DNA of 64,000 bases, taken from Viridothelium virens (Eukaryota > Ascomycota > Dothideomycetes > Trypetheliales > Trypetheliaceae). The stretch spans positions 1 to 64,000 of the forward strand of contig ML991853.1 in NCBI GenBank assembly GCA_010094025.1, given 5' to 3'. Positions 9,236 through 20,516 of this stretch are shown here, piece after piece. The position numbers and the translations under genes were made by a program. Position 1 is the first letter of the stretch, and each line of letters begins with the position of its first letter. The notes below the pieces were generated by a model that searched no databases, had not been told where the DNA came from, and was given only the letters and a program-made list of their open reading frames with translations.

Positions 9236-12027
9236 ATGTCTACCTTCCTACGACGGCCATCTTCCATCACGCAGATCACGAAGGCCGGTATTGAAGTTGC
9301 CACAAAATCAACCAAATATTCGAGGAGGCCCTTAACACTTTCTCCACTTTCATACACTTCACAGCGAATTCGAGGCTATGCGACGGTTCAGCCCGAAGAT
9401 CCAAAGGATCCGAAAGACAAGGACAAGGAGAAGAAGCAGGATGGGGACCCTTCCAAGGTAGCAAAGGAAAATGATAAGACACCCGGCAAACCTGCTCCTG
9501 GATTTGAAGGTCTCTACAATAACAAAAGCCCGGTTTCGCCTCCACCGAAGCCAGAACATCCAGATGGTGGACAGTCGCACACGGCAAACCTCTCCACAGA
9601 GGAGCTTAAGGCTCTTGACGATCTCATGAATACTTTAAGACGAGGGATGCCTGAACAGCAAGTTGAGCTATTAGAACGAGCATTTGCAGATATCAAGAAG
9701 CAAGGTATACCTACTGAAATGAGAGAAATCATGAATAAGCTCCAGGCTGGTGAAAGTCTGGATCTTATCACCGCTGCTAAGCTTGTCCGGATGACTACTA
9801 AGATGGCTCGGGATGCCGCTGAAAGAGACGCTGCGGAAGCTTTCAAGGAGCCTGCACAAAAGAGTGGCGCTCATGACCCTGGGCCCCAGGGGCAAAGCAA
9901 AAAGAAGAGTAGCAAAGGAAAGCAAGACCAAGGCTTTCGCAACTTCGAATTCAAGCTTGACAATGGGACCTTCCTTGTATCTGCCTTCGTCACATACCTC
10001 CTCTATCGAATGGTAGTCCCAGGAGAGAATTCCCGAGAGATTACATGGCAGGAATTTCGCCAAACCTTCCTCGATAAAGGCCTAGTCGAAAAACTCATTG
10101 TCATCAACGGCTCGCGTGTCCGAGTCTACCTCAATCAGACCGCCACCTCTGCCGCCTACCCAGAATCACCCGCCGCACAACCCAGTTTTTACTACTACTT
10201 CAGCATTGGCTCTGTAGAAGCTTTTGAGCGAAGACTTGATGAGGCACAAAACGAATTGGGAATACCAAGCTCCGAACGGATACCGATCGCGTACCATGAA
10301 GAAGGTTCGTGGTTGAATGCTCTCCTCTCGCTGGGTCCCACGCTTTTGCTTGTTGGGTCAACATTCTGGCTATTCCGACGTGCCTCTGGTGGAGCTGGTG
10401 GACAGAGTGGTTCTGGGGGTATTTTTGGCATGATGCGCAGCAAAGCGAAGAAATTCAACCACGAGACAGATGTCAAGGTCAAATTCGCCGACGTAGCCGG
10501 TATGGATGAAGCAAAGCAAGAGATCATGGAATTCGTGAGCTTCCTCAAAGAGCCAGGGATGTATCAAAAGCTTGGCGCAAAGATTCCTCGAGGTGCTATT
10601 CTGTCGGGTCCACCCGGTACCGGTAAGACGTTGCTGGCCAAAGCGACAGCAGGAGAGTCGGCTGTGCCATTCTTCAGTGTCAGCGGGTCAGAGTTTGTGG
10701 AAATGTTTGTGGGAGTAGGTGCTTCACGAGTACGTGATCTATTTGCAACCGCTAGGAAAAACACGCCGTGTATCATCTTCGTTGATGAAATTGATGCGAT
10801 CGGTAAATCAAGAGCAAAGCAAAGTTTCGGTGGTGGAAATGACGAGAGAGAAGCCACACTGAATCAAATTCTTACTGAAATGGACGGCTTCAACACGTCA
10901 GAGCAAGTTGTCGTCCTTGCAGGCACGAACCGACCGGATGTACTAGACAAGGCTCTGATGCGACCTGGACGATTTGACCGGCATATAGCCATTGACCGAC
11001 CAACCATGGACGGCCGAAAACAAATCTTTGGGGTGCACCTTAAGAAGATCGTCACTGGCGAAGATATTGAATATCTCAAGGGCCGTCTCGCATCTCTCAC
11101 CCCAGGTTTCTCAGGCGCAGACATTGCTAATTGTGTCAATGAAGCCGCACTTATAGGTGAGTTTCTCTACTATCCCTGTCTCTCCTGATATTTGCGGGGA
11201 CTGACTCAACTTCGCAAGCCGCACGCAACAATGCCGACTCCGTTACCATGACCCATTTCGAAACCGCCATTGAGCGTGTCATTGGTGGCCTCGAGAAGAA
11301 ATCCCTCGTCCTCTCACCGGAAGAAAAACGCACCGTTGCATATCACGAAGCCGGCCATGCCATTTGTGGCTGGTTCTTCAAATACGCCGATCCTCTTCTG
11401 AAAGTCAGCATTATCCCACGTGGCCAAGGCGCTCTAGGCTACGCCCAATATCTTCCCTCGGGTGACACCTACCTCATGAACGTTCACCAGCTCATGGACC
11501 GCATGGCTATGACACTCGCCGGACGCGTCAGTGAAGAATTGCACTTCGACACAGTAACAAGTGGTGCTAGTGATGACTTCAACAAGGTGACGCGGATGGC
11601 AACGGCAATGGTCACAAAATGGGGCATGTCGAACAAGATTGGCTACCTATATTTCGATGATGAATCGCAGCAGCAACTACATAAACCCTTCTCAGAGGAG
11701 ACTGCAAAGAATATCGATGCCGAGGTCAGACGTATTGTTGATGAGGCGTACAAGCAATGCAAGGACCTGTTGGTGGAAAAGAAGAAGGAGATCGGAATCG
11801 TCGCTGAAGAGCTTCTGAAAAAGGAAATGCTCACGCGGGATGATCTGATTCGCTTGTTAGGTGCTCGCCCGTTCGAAGATAAGGGTGAATTCGCAAAATA
11901 CTTTGGAAGTAGGGGCGATAGGGAGGGTCCCGGGTCGGGAGTAGCCCCAACGCCGGAATCAACGTCTCCTCCAGGGGCATCTGAGCCACCAGCTCCTGCA
12001 CCGACCGTGTTTAGAGATCATAGATGA
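9236..12027 (+). CDS. YTA12: Mitochondrial m-AAA protease subunit (Yta12/Afg3 type)
   Basis: ATP-dependent zinc metalloprotease of the mitochondrial inner membrane. It degrades misfolded inner-membrane proteins and processes selected precursors (family knowledge). Exons 9236-11156 and 11219-12027, 909 aa; the intron splits the Ala codon in ...NEAALIAARNNAD. An Arg/Ser-rich presequence and a charged Lys/Pro region precede TM1 at about 243-260 ([16 protein letters not shown]), the FtsH extracellular domain, TM2 at about 360-382, the AAA module with Walker A GPPGTGKT (458-465) and Walker B IIFVDEID, the second-region-of-homology RPGRFDRHI, and the protease HEAGH (683-687). EFVSFLKEP and AILSGPPG are closer to Yta12 than to Afg3 as I remember them, so the paralogue call is weaker than the family call. 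Confidence 0.95.
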
Positions 12028-12737
12028 GATCGCGTAAATATGCGTGTATATAGCATTCAATGGCGTTGGCGGGTACCCTGGGTGGGGGTTTAGCATTAGC
12101 TGTGTGTGAAATGTACTCTATTCCGCTCAAAGATAGCAAAATTCGTAGACTTGTTTTCCGTGATGTGCTTTAGCATACGGCAATCGGTTCGAATCTTTCC
12201 GCTGAGATATTTGGCTCATTTCAAGACACATATTGGGTTCAACGAATAGTTCAGTGATGTTGATAAAAACCCACCTCTTTGATCTGAGTTCCGAGACGCC
12301 GAAGAAATGTAAATTCATGGTTGGGAGAAGTCCGCCTCGATAATTTTCCACTGTAGGATTCAGTCTAACAAGTCAGTACTTACTTACTCATCGTTCAAGT
12401 TGATATTTCTAGAAACTCCAATTCATTCATGAAACGGTCTTAGATACAAGTGAGGTGAGGGGGGCTCTGATGCGAAACCTCCAAATGACGGACGTCAGGA
12501 AACTACAATACACAATAGAAAGGAAATTGATCAAGACCACGCCTTCCTGACCGGCTGCCGAAATCAACAGTCGAACGTAGACCCTAGTTAGCCCATATAT
12601 CATGGCAGTATGTATTTGCCAAGAGCGATAGAAGCTTAGATATATACTCCAGTCCCATGACTCCATAGCTTTTCCAACCGTCTATTGCCCGGATCAAGGA
12701 CATATCTCATGCTGGCGAACGCAGATCGCCTCCTTAT
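12028..12737. other. Intergenic, convergent 3' ends
   Basis: Lies between the m-AAA protease gene (+) and the transcription factor gene (-). Only short, non-conserved frames are present. Confidence 0.5.
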
Positions 12738-15700
12738 CTATCCAGTCCCATTTCCCTGGGGTGATCCCTCAAAGCCCGGCATTCCCATATTGTTCCCATA
12801 CCCAGTCATATCCGCCCAGTCCCATTCGAGCGTCATCGGCATCTGCCAGAGATCCTGCGGCACAAACGGCTGCTGGAAGCTTTCCCCAAGTCCCAGATCA
12901 TTCAACATCTGCGGCGACGAGCCATTCAGCCCGCCCAAATCCGGCGGCATCAAGCCCGAGCTCGTGGCCGGCGGGCTCTGAAACTCCGGAAACGCGGGGG
13001 GATGATCCATCTGGGCGGCGCCGTTGGGCGGCGAAAACGTAAACGGATGCTGCGACGACGCGCCTGCCCCACCAGCAGGAGCAGCATCATCCTGGCGTCC
13101 GAAGCCCGGGGTGAACGGCACCGAGCCGGGCGTCGACACCTGACTCGGGGTATGGCGATGCTGGGGCCGCGGGGTGTGGCCGCTGTGAGCCTGCTGGCTG
13201 CCCTCGCGGATACGCTCAGCGCTGCCCTGGACGAACTGCTCGACGTCGCGCTCGCGCTCCTGCTGCTCGCGGAACTCCTCGCGTTCGCGTTCGCGCATGC
13301 GCTGCACCTCGCGGCTGCGCTTGCGGCGCGCCCCGTGCTCGCGGTCGCCGCGGTCGAGCACGACTTTGGCGATGCGCTCGAACTCCGAGCAGACGGAGAG
13401 CATGCGCCGCACTGATGCGTTCTCGTGCTGTGCGTCTTCTGTGCAGAGCATGCTGAGGAAGGAGACGACGAGGTTCATGAGGCGTAGGTCGGAGCGGGCG
13501 CGCGGTTCTTGTGGGTTTTGGAGGATGTTGGCGAAGAGGGTGACGAGTGCGGAGACGGGGTAGTAGAGGATTAGCCTGGAGAGGGTGATGGTTAGTATGG
13601 AGGGAGAAGATTAGGGACGAGTTGGATGAGGAGAAGGTGACGTACCAGACACAGTCGTAGTCGCCTTGAGGAATGTACTTGATGAGGTGGATAGATGCGC
13701 GTGCGGCGGAAACGCACAGGGCGGCAGAGGAGAAGACACGAGGATTCAGAGGGCGGGCATTGAGGCCTTTGATGGCATAGTTGGACAGTCGGCTTGTCCA
13801 GTAGCCGTGATGGACGGACATGCGGTGGATAGTGGTGAGACAGTTGTAGTAGGCGAAATGGAGAACGACAACGTGGAGAATGAGCGGGGTGTGTGATGCT
13901 TTGATTTCGTGCTCGGGGCGGAAGTCGAGGGGGATGCCGTCTTTCCATTCCTCAAGCTCACGATCAAGCTCACCGATAGTGTTGAGGAGTTCGCCATCAG
14001 ATTGCTTAGATGCTTTGACGGAGTAGAGTTGCTTATACACTTTGCTTTCGATGACAGCAAACGTGCACATCAGTCGGAAGAGGTTGACCTTGCCTTTGCC
14101 GTCAGCCAATGGAATGTTCCCGATGTTGTCATCTGGGTCTTCGGAAGGTAGATCCACGTTCATGTCATCGTCGTCTTGGATGGGTGGTCGCCCGGATCGT
14201 AGGCAGATACTGATATCATATCTTAGTGGAGCACTCAAAGACAATCTGGAAGTGACTTACTCTCTATCTAGCATGTACGCAATCCAGAATACTCGCTTGC
14301 GCTGCTCAATCTCTACAGGATTGAGATTGAAGCCAGATCCTCGCTTGTGCAGACCGATGCTATGTGAAAGTCGAATAGCAGCTGCGACGAGGAAAAATGA
14401 AGGTTGAGGGTTAGGCGTTCCTTGCAAGAATAGAGCCTAGAGATGCGTTTTAGCTCGAGCACATCGATCTGTAGGCTTAGTCTTACCATGCCGAGGAGCG
14501 CTTGAACACTTAACAAATCTGTATTCCGGATTGTAAGCTCCGTTTGTACTGCCAATGCATTCTTCAAGTACCCCCACGCTTTCTGGTCTTCTTGTTGCGG
14601 AACCAAATTGCTCATGACGCGGAGGCGATGTGCAATGGCTAACGCAACATTCAGGCTTGCCCACCAGCCGGAACCTTCATACGGATCGCGAGAATAATGT
14701 TTCTCAACTAAATGCATAAAAGTCGGCTCGTGGAACAAGGGAAACATGCAATTGAAGTTTTCAAAATAGTCCTTTAGGAGCGATAGAGCTTCATTTTTCG
14801 AGGGCAACGGCTGGAATATACGGCGGTTGAAGATATCCTTGAAAATTTCTGGTTTCCAATGGATCCATTTATTGTCATCAACAGCGGCCGAGGATATCAT
14901 GTCTTGGAATGATGAGTCTCCTGTCTTTTCATTGACCCATTGGATCCCTTTTGGGGAGAAGATGGAAAAGCCGGAAGACGAGCCTTTGCAAAGGAGTAAG
15001 CACTCAAATCACTCAATAGGAAAGCTGGATGTCTCCTACCAATGTACCGGGTCTCGCCACAATTGTTTGTGACCAAAGAGCACATCATATCAGAAAGGGC
15101 CTCGACCTCCTCTTCACTCTTATTTTCCTTGCCCATATCTGGCGAGGTCGTGATACTGGCGGGACTTGCAAGAGCAGGCTGTTGTGGTGTCGTGTGCTCA
15201 GATTGAGAAGGTGGCTGTGGTGGTGGCTCCGGGCGCGATGTCGAATTTGACCGCTCGGAGTCTGAATTTCTATTGGGAGTGCCAGCTTTGCTAGCCGTCT
15301 TATCCTGAAGTCGCCTCTCCAGTGTGCCCAGATCTGTACCACTGCCATCCTCTTCGGACAGTAGCCCCGACAATCTGAGGAGCGACTCCATGCGACCGAG
15401 ACGGTTTTCGAGCCCTTCGATGTACTTGGCTCTACAATGACGTTAGTGGTGACCTTGATCAAGCCTTGAAGTTGTACCGACCCCTTAGGAGGATTCCGCT
15501 TTTTCTCAACATGTGTAAAGACGCATTCCGTCTTGTAGTTCTGACAGTGTCCACATGGCTGTTTCCCGTCGCACTTAATTTTCTTCTTGCGGCACATATC
15601 GCAAGCCTGGATGCTTTTGTCAGCAGTTTCCCACGCACTCTGTACAACCGGATGCCTACTCTTGCAATCCGCCGTCTCTTTGCATCACCTTGGCCTCCGA

Positions 15701-15875
15701 TATCGTCTCCATTTCCGAATAATTGCTCATCCGAGAACATACCGGCCTGCAACGATGCACTAAGGGGAGAACCCTCGGCGTTAAACCCTCCGAATATTTG
15801 TGGCGGAGGATTCATGATTGGAGGCGCGGTGTTATAATTGATGCCGTTAGATTGATCGATTGACAATGAATCCAT
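12738..15875 (-). CDS. Zn2Cys6 transcription factor with fungal-specific MHR domain
   Basis: Seven exons on the minus strand: 15660-15875, 15482-15606, 15040-15431, 14487-14983, 14261-14436, 13646-14209 and 12738-13575. They give 935 aa with every phase matching. The DNA-binding knuckle has Cys at 74, 77, 84, 90, 93 and 100 (C-x2-C-x6-C-x5-C-x2-C-x6-C). It is followed by [19 protein letters not shown], the linker and start of a dimerisation coil. The middle-homology region includes [25 protein letters not shown] and [15 protein letters not shown]. The C-terminal ~270 residues hold an Arg/Glu coiled coil and a Pro/Gln/Gly-rich, probably activating, tail. The target genes cannot be read from the sequence. 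Intron 2 uses GTCGGT, a weak donor, but only that choice keeps the conserved frame. Confidence 0.9.
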
Positions 15876-16622
15876 CGTGAGGTGGGAATAGTTGTCGGGG
15901 AAGAGTCGAGGGGTAATACGAGGCCGATTGACTCAGTCTGGGAGCTACCAGGACGGGCGAAGCTGCTGACGAATCGATGTTGCCTGCAGGTACGGAGAAG
16001 CTCGATCAGGCTAGCGAGCAGGCATGGTTGAGGAGATATGTAGAGTTCGCGATTGCGAGGGAGTTCGAGGAGTCGTGGATGGCACCGACGATGTTTGAAG
16101 AGAGCGAGTTCATGGGGTAGATATGTCAATCTGGGAGTGCATCATGATTGCTTTAGAGTGATTTAGAGTTGCCTCAGCGGGACCGACCTGCGGCGTTAAC
16201 GTCGGCCAATGGCGAGGTACACAGTCCGGCATGGCCACCAATCGCCTGCATTCCTTCGAGATTCAGTGGCAGTGCTAACGAGACTCTGCGTCTGGTGGAG
16301 CAGGCCGTTTCATCTCTGCGCGACGAACCCAACTGAGTCAGCTGGCTGGCCGTGCTGGCTGGCGAAGCAGCCCACCCCACCAAGCTTCTCCCAGGCATCG
16401 TGAATAGTGATACCCTCACCAGCATTCTCGGATGGACGAGATCCGCAGCTCAGCACCCTTCTCTTGGCCCCAAACCCCCAGACGCCTCTCAATCGCCTAG
16501 TGCCACCCATTTAAGCTTAATAGAAGGTTGAGATTCCTTTCCAGTCCCCTGGATCCCCCCCGGATCGTTGCGAACCGTACTTTTGGACTATTGCGACTAT
16601 TGCGACTACTGGTAAACGAATT
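15876..16622. promoter_or_regulatory. Divergent intergenic region (TF / hydrolase)
   Basis: About 750 bp between two divergent starts. Small frames here on both strands are not conserved-looking. No specific operator was recognised. Confidence 0.5.
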
Positions 16623-18090
16623 ATGTACGCTCCCAATTTGTCATCGATTGCATCATCTTTCATCGCACTGAACTCTCGAACCTCAGGCCCCAACCCCTGA
16701 CCGCAGCTGAAATTATAGAACATCCAGAATACAAGCACGTCAACTGGGATCTCAAGCCAACTAAGAAGGGCAAGCTTGCCGTAGCGAATGGCCGAGGCGG
16801 GCCGTTCAATGTTGCGTATGAGATACATGGTCATGGGTCCAGACGTCTAGTAGTAAGCAAGAAAAAGTTCCATTATTTAACCTGCTGTGAGAAATGTATC
16901 ATGACTACACACCCTTCTTTCGTGTCAAAGAATGCAGCCATGTGTTGGTATAATTTGTTTTTCTTCAAGCATTGAGTTTGTTTTCTGGGAGCGGGGCGGA
17001 GCAGATCGGAGAAGTCTTTCTCCGTTTCAAGCAACGCTTAATTGCTCGCTCTAAGGTACAACATGCATGCATGTCTCTTTGTACAGCCTCATGACCATTC
17101 CTTTTCCTAAGCATTCTCTCGAAACATTGTGCCGGAAAACAAAATGCCCGCGACTCTAATAGCAACATCGGCTATCAAAAAATACTCGATCCAAGAGCAC
17201 TGAAGTTCGCGGCAAACAGTAAATACTAATCGCTATTATGACGATAGTGGATAATGGGCCTGGGGGGTCTGATCACTACCTGGCAACGCCAAACCAAAGA
17301 CTTCGCCCATGCCCCTCCCTCTCAGCATACTTGTCTCCTTCTCGAAAACCGCGGCATAGGCCAATCCGACAAGCCACTCTTACGCTACACGACCTCTGAA
17401 ATGGCCAAAGACCTCCTCGAGCTGCTCGACCACCTTAGCTGGACCGACGAGCGTTCCCTCCACGTCATCGGCATCAGCATGGGTGGCATGATCGCCCAAG
17501 AGCTTGCCTGCCTCATCCCCTCTCGCCTCGCCTCCCTGCAGCTCATCTCCACCGCCGCTCGCCTCGTCAACACAATCGGTTACTGGGAGAACCTGCGCAA
17601 CCGCATCAACCTCTTCATCCCACGCTCGCTGGACGCACAGATCGCGTCGGCGAAGAGGAACCTGTATCCGGAGACCTGGCTCAACCGACCGGACGAGGAG
17701 CCTGAACCCGTGGTGCAACCCTTTCCGACAAATGGAGATCGGTTCGCAGCGGGCGAGATTCGAAAGCGTACTAGCCCGGGGGTGATGACGCGGACGGGAT
17801 TCATAGCACAGGCGATTGCGGCCGGTTGGCATCACAAGTCACCTGCTCAACTGAGGAAGATAGGGGATGAGGTCGGGAGGGAGAGGATCATGGTGCTGCA
17901 TGGGACGGAAGATCGTATGATTACCTTTCCCCATGGAGAGGTGCTGTTAAGAGATTTGGGAGGTGAGGGACAGGGGGTAACGAAAGCATTTTACCAGGGT
18001 AAGGGGCATCATTTGCCGGCAGAAGAAAGGTGGGAATTCGATCGAAGGGTACAAGAAATGGTAGAAAAGACGGAGAAACTTGGATCGTAG
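16623..18090 (+). CDS. Alpha/beta hydrolase-fold protein
   Basis: The catalytic part is in the last exon: oxyanion-side GLGGLITTW, the nucleophile elbow GISMGG (Ser), a late Asp in HGTEDRM and the His in GKGHH, a complete triad. The 5' part comes from an upstream exon encoding AAEIIEHPEYKHVNWDLKP and GGPFNVAYEIHGHGSRRLV, which joins to WIMGLGG as in this fungal family. Proposed exons are 16623-16624, 16687-16852 and 17248-18090 (336 aa). The first holds only AT, so the ATG would be completed by the G of exon 2 (AT|G CCC CAA CCC). Reading straight on from 16623 hits a stop, and the exon-2 frame has no other ATG. The intron at 16853-17247 (395 nt) is long. Substrate unknown; a cytosolic esterase or lipase-like role is plausible. 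Confidence 0.8.
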
Positions 18091-18366
18091 ACCTTCGAGA
18101 TGTCTTGAGGTGAATGCCCGTCATGCGCCGTCGAGGTATAGCCGAACCCGTACTGCCAAAGCTAGACGGCAGTCGGAAAAGTTTTCAAATGTACAACAGA
18201 ATCTTCGACAGGCTATTGTAGAAGTTTTGGGACAGAGTACAAGCAATCCCGCATAGAGTAGAGTTTCCCAGTATCCTTGTTTTGAATGCCAAAAAACCGC
18301 CCATCTTTTAAACACCGCGCTATGCCAGTCCCAAATCAATGTATATGCACTGCTCTTGACAAGCCA
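18091..18366. other. Short convergent intergenic spacer
   Basis: A 276-bp space between the stop codons of the hydrolase (+) and Pam18 (-) genes. Nothing else is visible. Confidence 0.5.
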
Positions 18367-18840
18367 CTATTTCTCCAGGAACTCCTTTGCCTCGTTCACT
18401 TTACTCGCCAAGTATGGACTGCCGCCTCGATCGGGATGATTCAAGAGCATCAGCTGCCTGTGCTTCTTTCGCAACAATTCTTTCGAAATCCCTCGTTCAC
18501 TATACATATAGCAAGTCAGCTCCAGTGCCACCCGTCATCCGACATCTCCAAATTCTAGACTCTTTTCCAACAATTTCTTGTGTACTGGAGAGAGGGGAAA
18601 TGGCTTACGGCACTTCTAATATCATTGCCGCCTCTCTTCGATTCATCTTTGACTCAAATCCACCTTTGTAATATGCCCTACCCAGGGCGCCTGCAGCACC
18701 ACGTGAGCGGCGGAGGGCGACAAGACCGGCACGCCCCTGTGAAATCATGGTTAGTGGAGAGTTTTCCAAACGCAGGGCGAGGGACGCACAAAGAATGCCG
18801 CTGCAGCCACTCCAACACCTATAAGGATCGCAGAGGACAT
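18367..18840 (-). CDS. PAM18: TIM23 import-motor J-protein Pam18/Tim14
   Basis: Stimulates mitochondrial Hsp70 at the matrix side of the TIM23 translocase during protein import (family knowledge). Three exons: 18790-18840, 18609-18736 and 18367-18499, 103 aa. Exon 1 encodes the single membrane segment [17 protein letters not shown]. Then come [38 protein letters not shown] and the J-domain with [20 protein letters not shown], including the HPD tripeptide. The gene ends with NEAKEFLEK. All junctions keep phase, and the length matches fungal Pam18 proteins without a long N-terminal extension. It lies tail-to-tail with the hydrolase gene. Confidence 0.95.
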
Positions 18841-19062
18841 CAGAGCAGTTATCCTTTATGTGGGACGGGCGAGGTTTTGGATGAAGTCGGATGACGGAGA
18901 CCGCTGGCAACCGCTGGCGAGGGGAGGCAAAAGTTCAAATTCGTAGATCAGAGCCGAGGTTTGCCCGAGTAATATCCCGATTCAGAGCACACCCTTTGGC
19001 TGGCTGATTATTTCTACTCTTCCATCATATGGGCTGAGATTCAAATGCCGGCGGAGGGGGAC

Positions 19063-19069
19063 AAAAAAA
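19063..19069 (-). terminator. Pol III T7 terminator of the tRNA-Leu gene
   Basis: Seven T residues on the minus strand lie 9 bases past the tRNA 3' end, the expected position for RNA polymerase III termination. This supports the gene being transcribed. Confidence 0.75.
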
Positions 19070-19077
19070 TATTTCGC

Positions 19078-19227
19078 TGCTACGAGCAAGGTTCGAACTT
19101 GCGCGGATCTCTCCAGCAGAGATATAGTCGAAAAATACTTAAATCTGCCGCCTTAACCTATCAATCTATTAGTCTAATATATCAAATGAACATGCAAGAG
19201 GTCATCTCACCACTCGGCCATCGTAGC
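19078..19227 (-). tRNA. tRNA-Leu(UAA), interrupted twice (D-loop and anticodon loop)
   Basis: Read on the minus strand, every tRNA part is intact. Acceptor GCTACGA (19221-19227) pairs perfectly with TCGTAGC (19079-19085), with discriminator A at 19078. The D stem is GCC/GGC. Anticodon stem GCAGA/TCTGC encloses TT-TAA-G. The long variable arm TGGAGAGATCCGC carries a GGA/TCC stem, and the T arm is GCAAG-TTCGAAC-CTTGC. Anticodon TAA occupies 19139-19141. A 16-nt intron (19122-19137) sits after position 37, the standard place. A further 53 nt (19158-19210) interrupts the D loop between the invariant G18 and G19. Removing both leaves 81 nt, normal for tRNA-Leu before CCA addition. The A box (TGGCCGAGTGG) survives because the insertion begins with G, and the B box is AGTTCGAACCT. 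There is no mismatch in any stem, which argues against a dead copy. Confidence 0.9.
19158..19210 (-). other. 53-nt spliceosomal-intron-like insertion in tRNA D loop
   Basis: On the minus strand it begins GTGAGA, contains GACTAATA, a good fungal branch-point match, 8-15 nt before its end, and closes with GATAG. These are the donor, branch and acceptor signals, and the length (53 nt) equals many protein-gene introns in this window. It is AT-rich in its second half like them. Host sequence on either side is GAGTG and GTTAA, which join to a standard D loop. That it is removed by the spliceosome is inference. Confidence 0.6.
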
Positions 19228-20516
19228 AAACCTGGAAGGGTTGGATTTTACCAATTACATTAATATAGAGTTACATAATCATCTCTGATCTCTCTTTTCA
19301 TCTGAGGACTGCTTGTCTCATTTAACAGAACACCGTTCGAGCATAGCAGTCTTTAGACATACATTCCTTGCGGTCTTTCAATGAGGATGACAACGTGTCA
19401 TGGTTTGACCACCTGCAGGCGCGCAGGTTTCGGTTGGTACTCGGCGGCTGCGCTGCACTATCTAATCTACGGCGGAGCCTCGGCAGACGTCGGAGATAGG
19501 TTCATCTCGGCTGAAGAGTATTAGACAGGTAGATAGTCAAGTAAGAACCTAGAGAGATTCATGACTATAAGTGCACGTGAGTAGAGTTAATAATACTCAT
19601 TTGCTGATATATAAAAATGATGGTAGTCCCTCTCCAAGTACCTAGAAATTTCTGGATAGGTCGAGATAAATGTATCCGTAAGCTTAGGCCAATTCGCACT
19701 ACTTTAGTGAACGGGTGTAATAACTTTCGTGTTCATGGTACTTTCAGCACTCTCTGGACACCACTATCCGTTGTATTAGTTGACGACTGCCAGAATCAAC
19801 GCTCCTCCTATCACACACTCGCTAATAGACCGATCGTCACGACTACTATACTGAGGTGTGATTGCCTCGGATCTGTCCAATCTTCATTTTCCTATGGAGC
19901 TATCTGTAGAACTCCGTGGGGGCATGCGAGCCCATAATTGCGCAAGGAATCTTGATGAGATATCGTGGCTAGCAACGGTCGTTTGAATGCAATCTACAGT
20001 CCAATTACTGCTGGAACCACGACAAACTAGTTTATAGCTTGTAACGCTAGATTCTCTCATAAGAGTGTATCATTTTTCGATACACCTATCTTCTCCGCTC
20101 CATCAGTCGCAAACTGACCTGATATTTATTGTGCATCACCTCCTATGTTTTCTTAAATCTCCTAGTGTCTCGGATATTGCCAATTTTGAAATATGAATGA
20201 TAGGCTATAATGAAAATGCTGTAAGTGATAATATTCCGATTCAACTACTTCCATTTTGGATTGGAAGTGTAAGAAGATTCCTGATCGGAAGATGATGCTA
20301 GACAAGCCTATTAAGTTGAGACGCATTCCCTACACTTTTTCTAGGCAATTGAGATAATGCGAAAGCATGATCGGCTTCCCTCGAGATGAATGAAATTACA
20401 TTAGGATGTGTAAGGATCGTGCGCATAATCCGCTCTGATACGCCAGTCTTCCTGCCCAACCACCCCCAGGATATCATGCTCCGGAATACCTAACCGAGGA
20501 TTTAGTATTATTAAAA
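19228..20516. other. Gene-free stretch
   Basis: About 1.3 kb with only scattered short frames and no recognisable domain, RNA gene or repeat. It forms the upstream flank of the tRNA and the 3' flank of the GPI-protein gene. Confidence 0.5.

Noticed and set aside
12181-12210. GGTTCGAATC (B-box-like) suggesting a tRNA.
   Set aside because: No T-stem pairing around it, no A box or acceptor stem nearby.
13216-14244. The 342-aa frame taken as a single exon of the transcription factor.
   Set aside because: After 13646 it reads through an intron into an Arg/Pro-rich shadow; the spliced model continues the conserved domain.
19617-19937. A 106-aa frame in the gap after the tRNA.
   Set aside because: No motif, no conserved-looking composition and no splice extension; likely chance.
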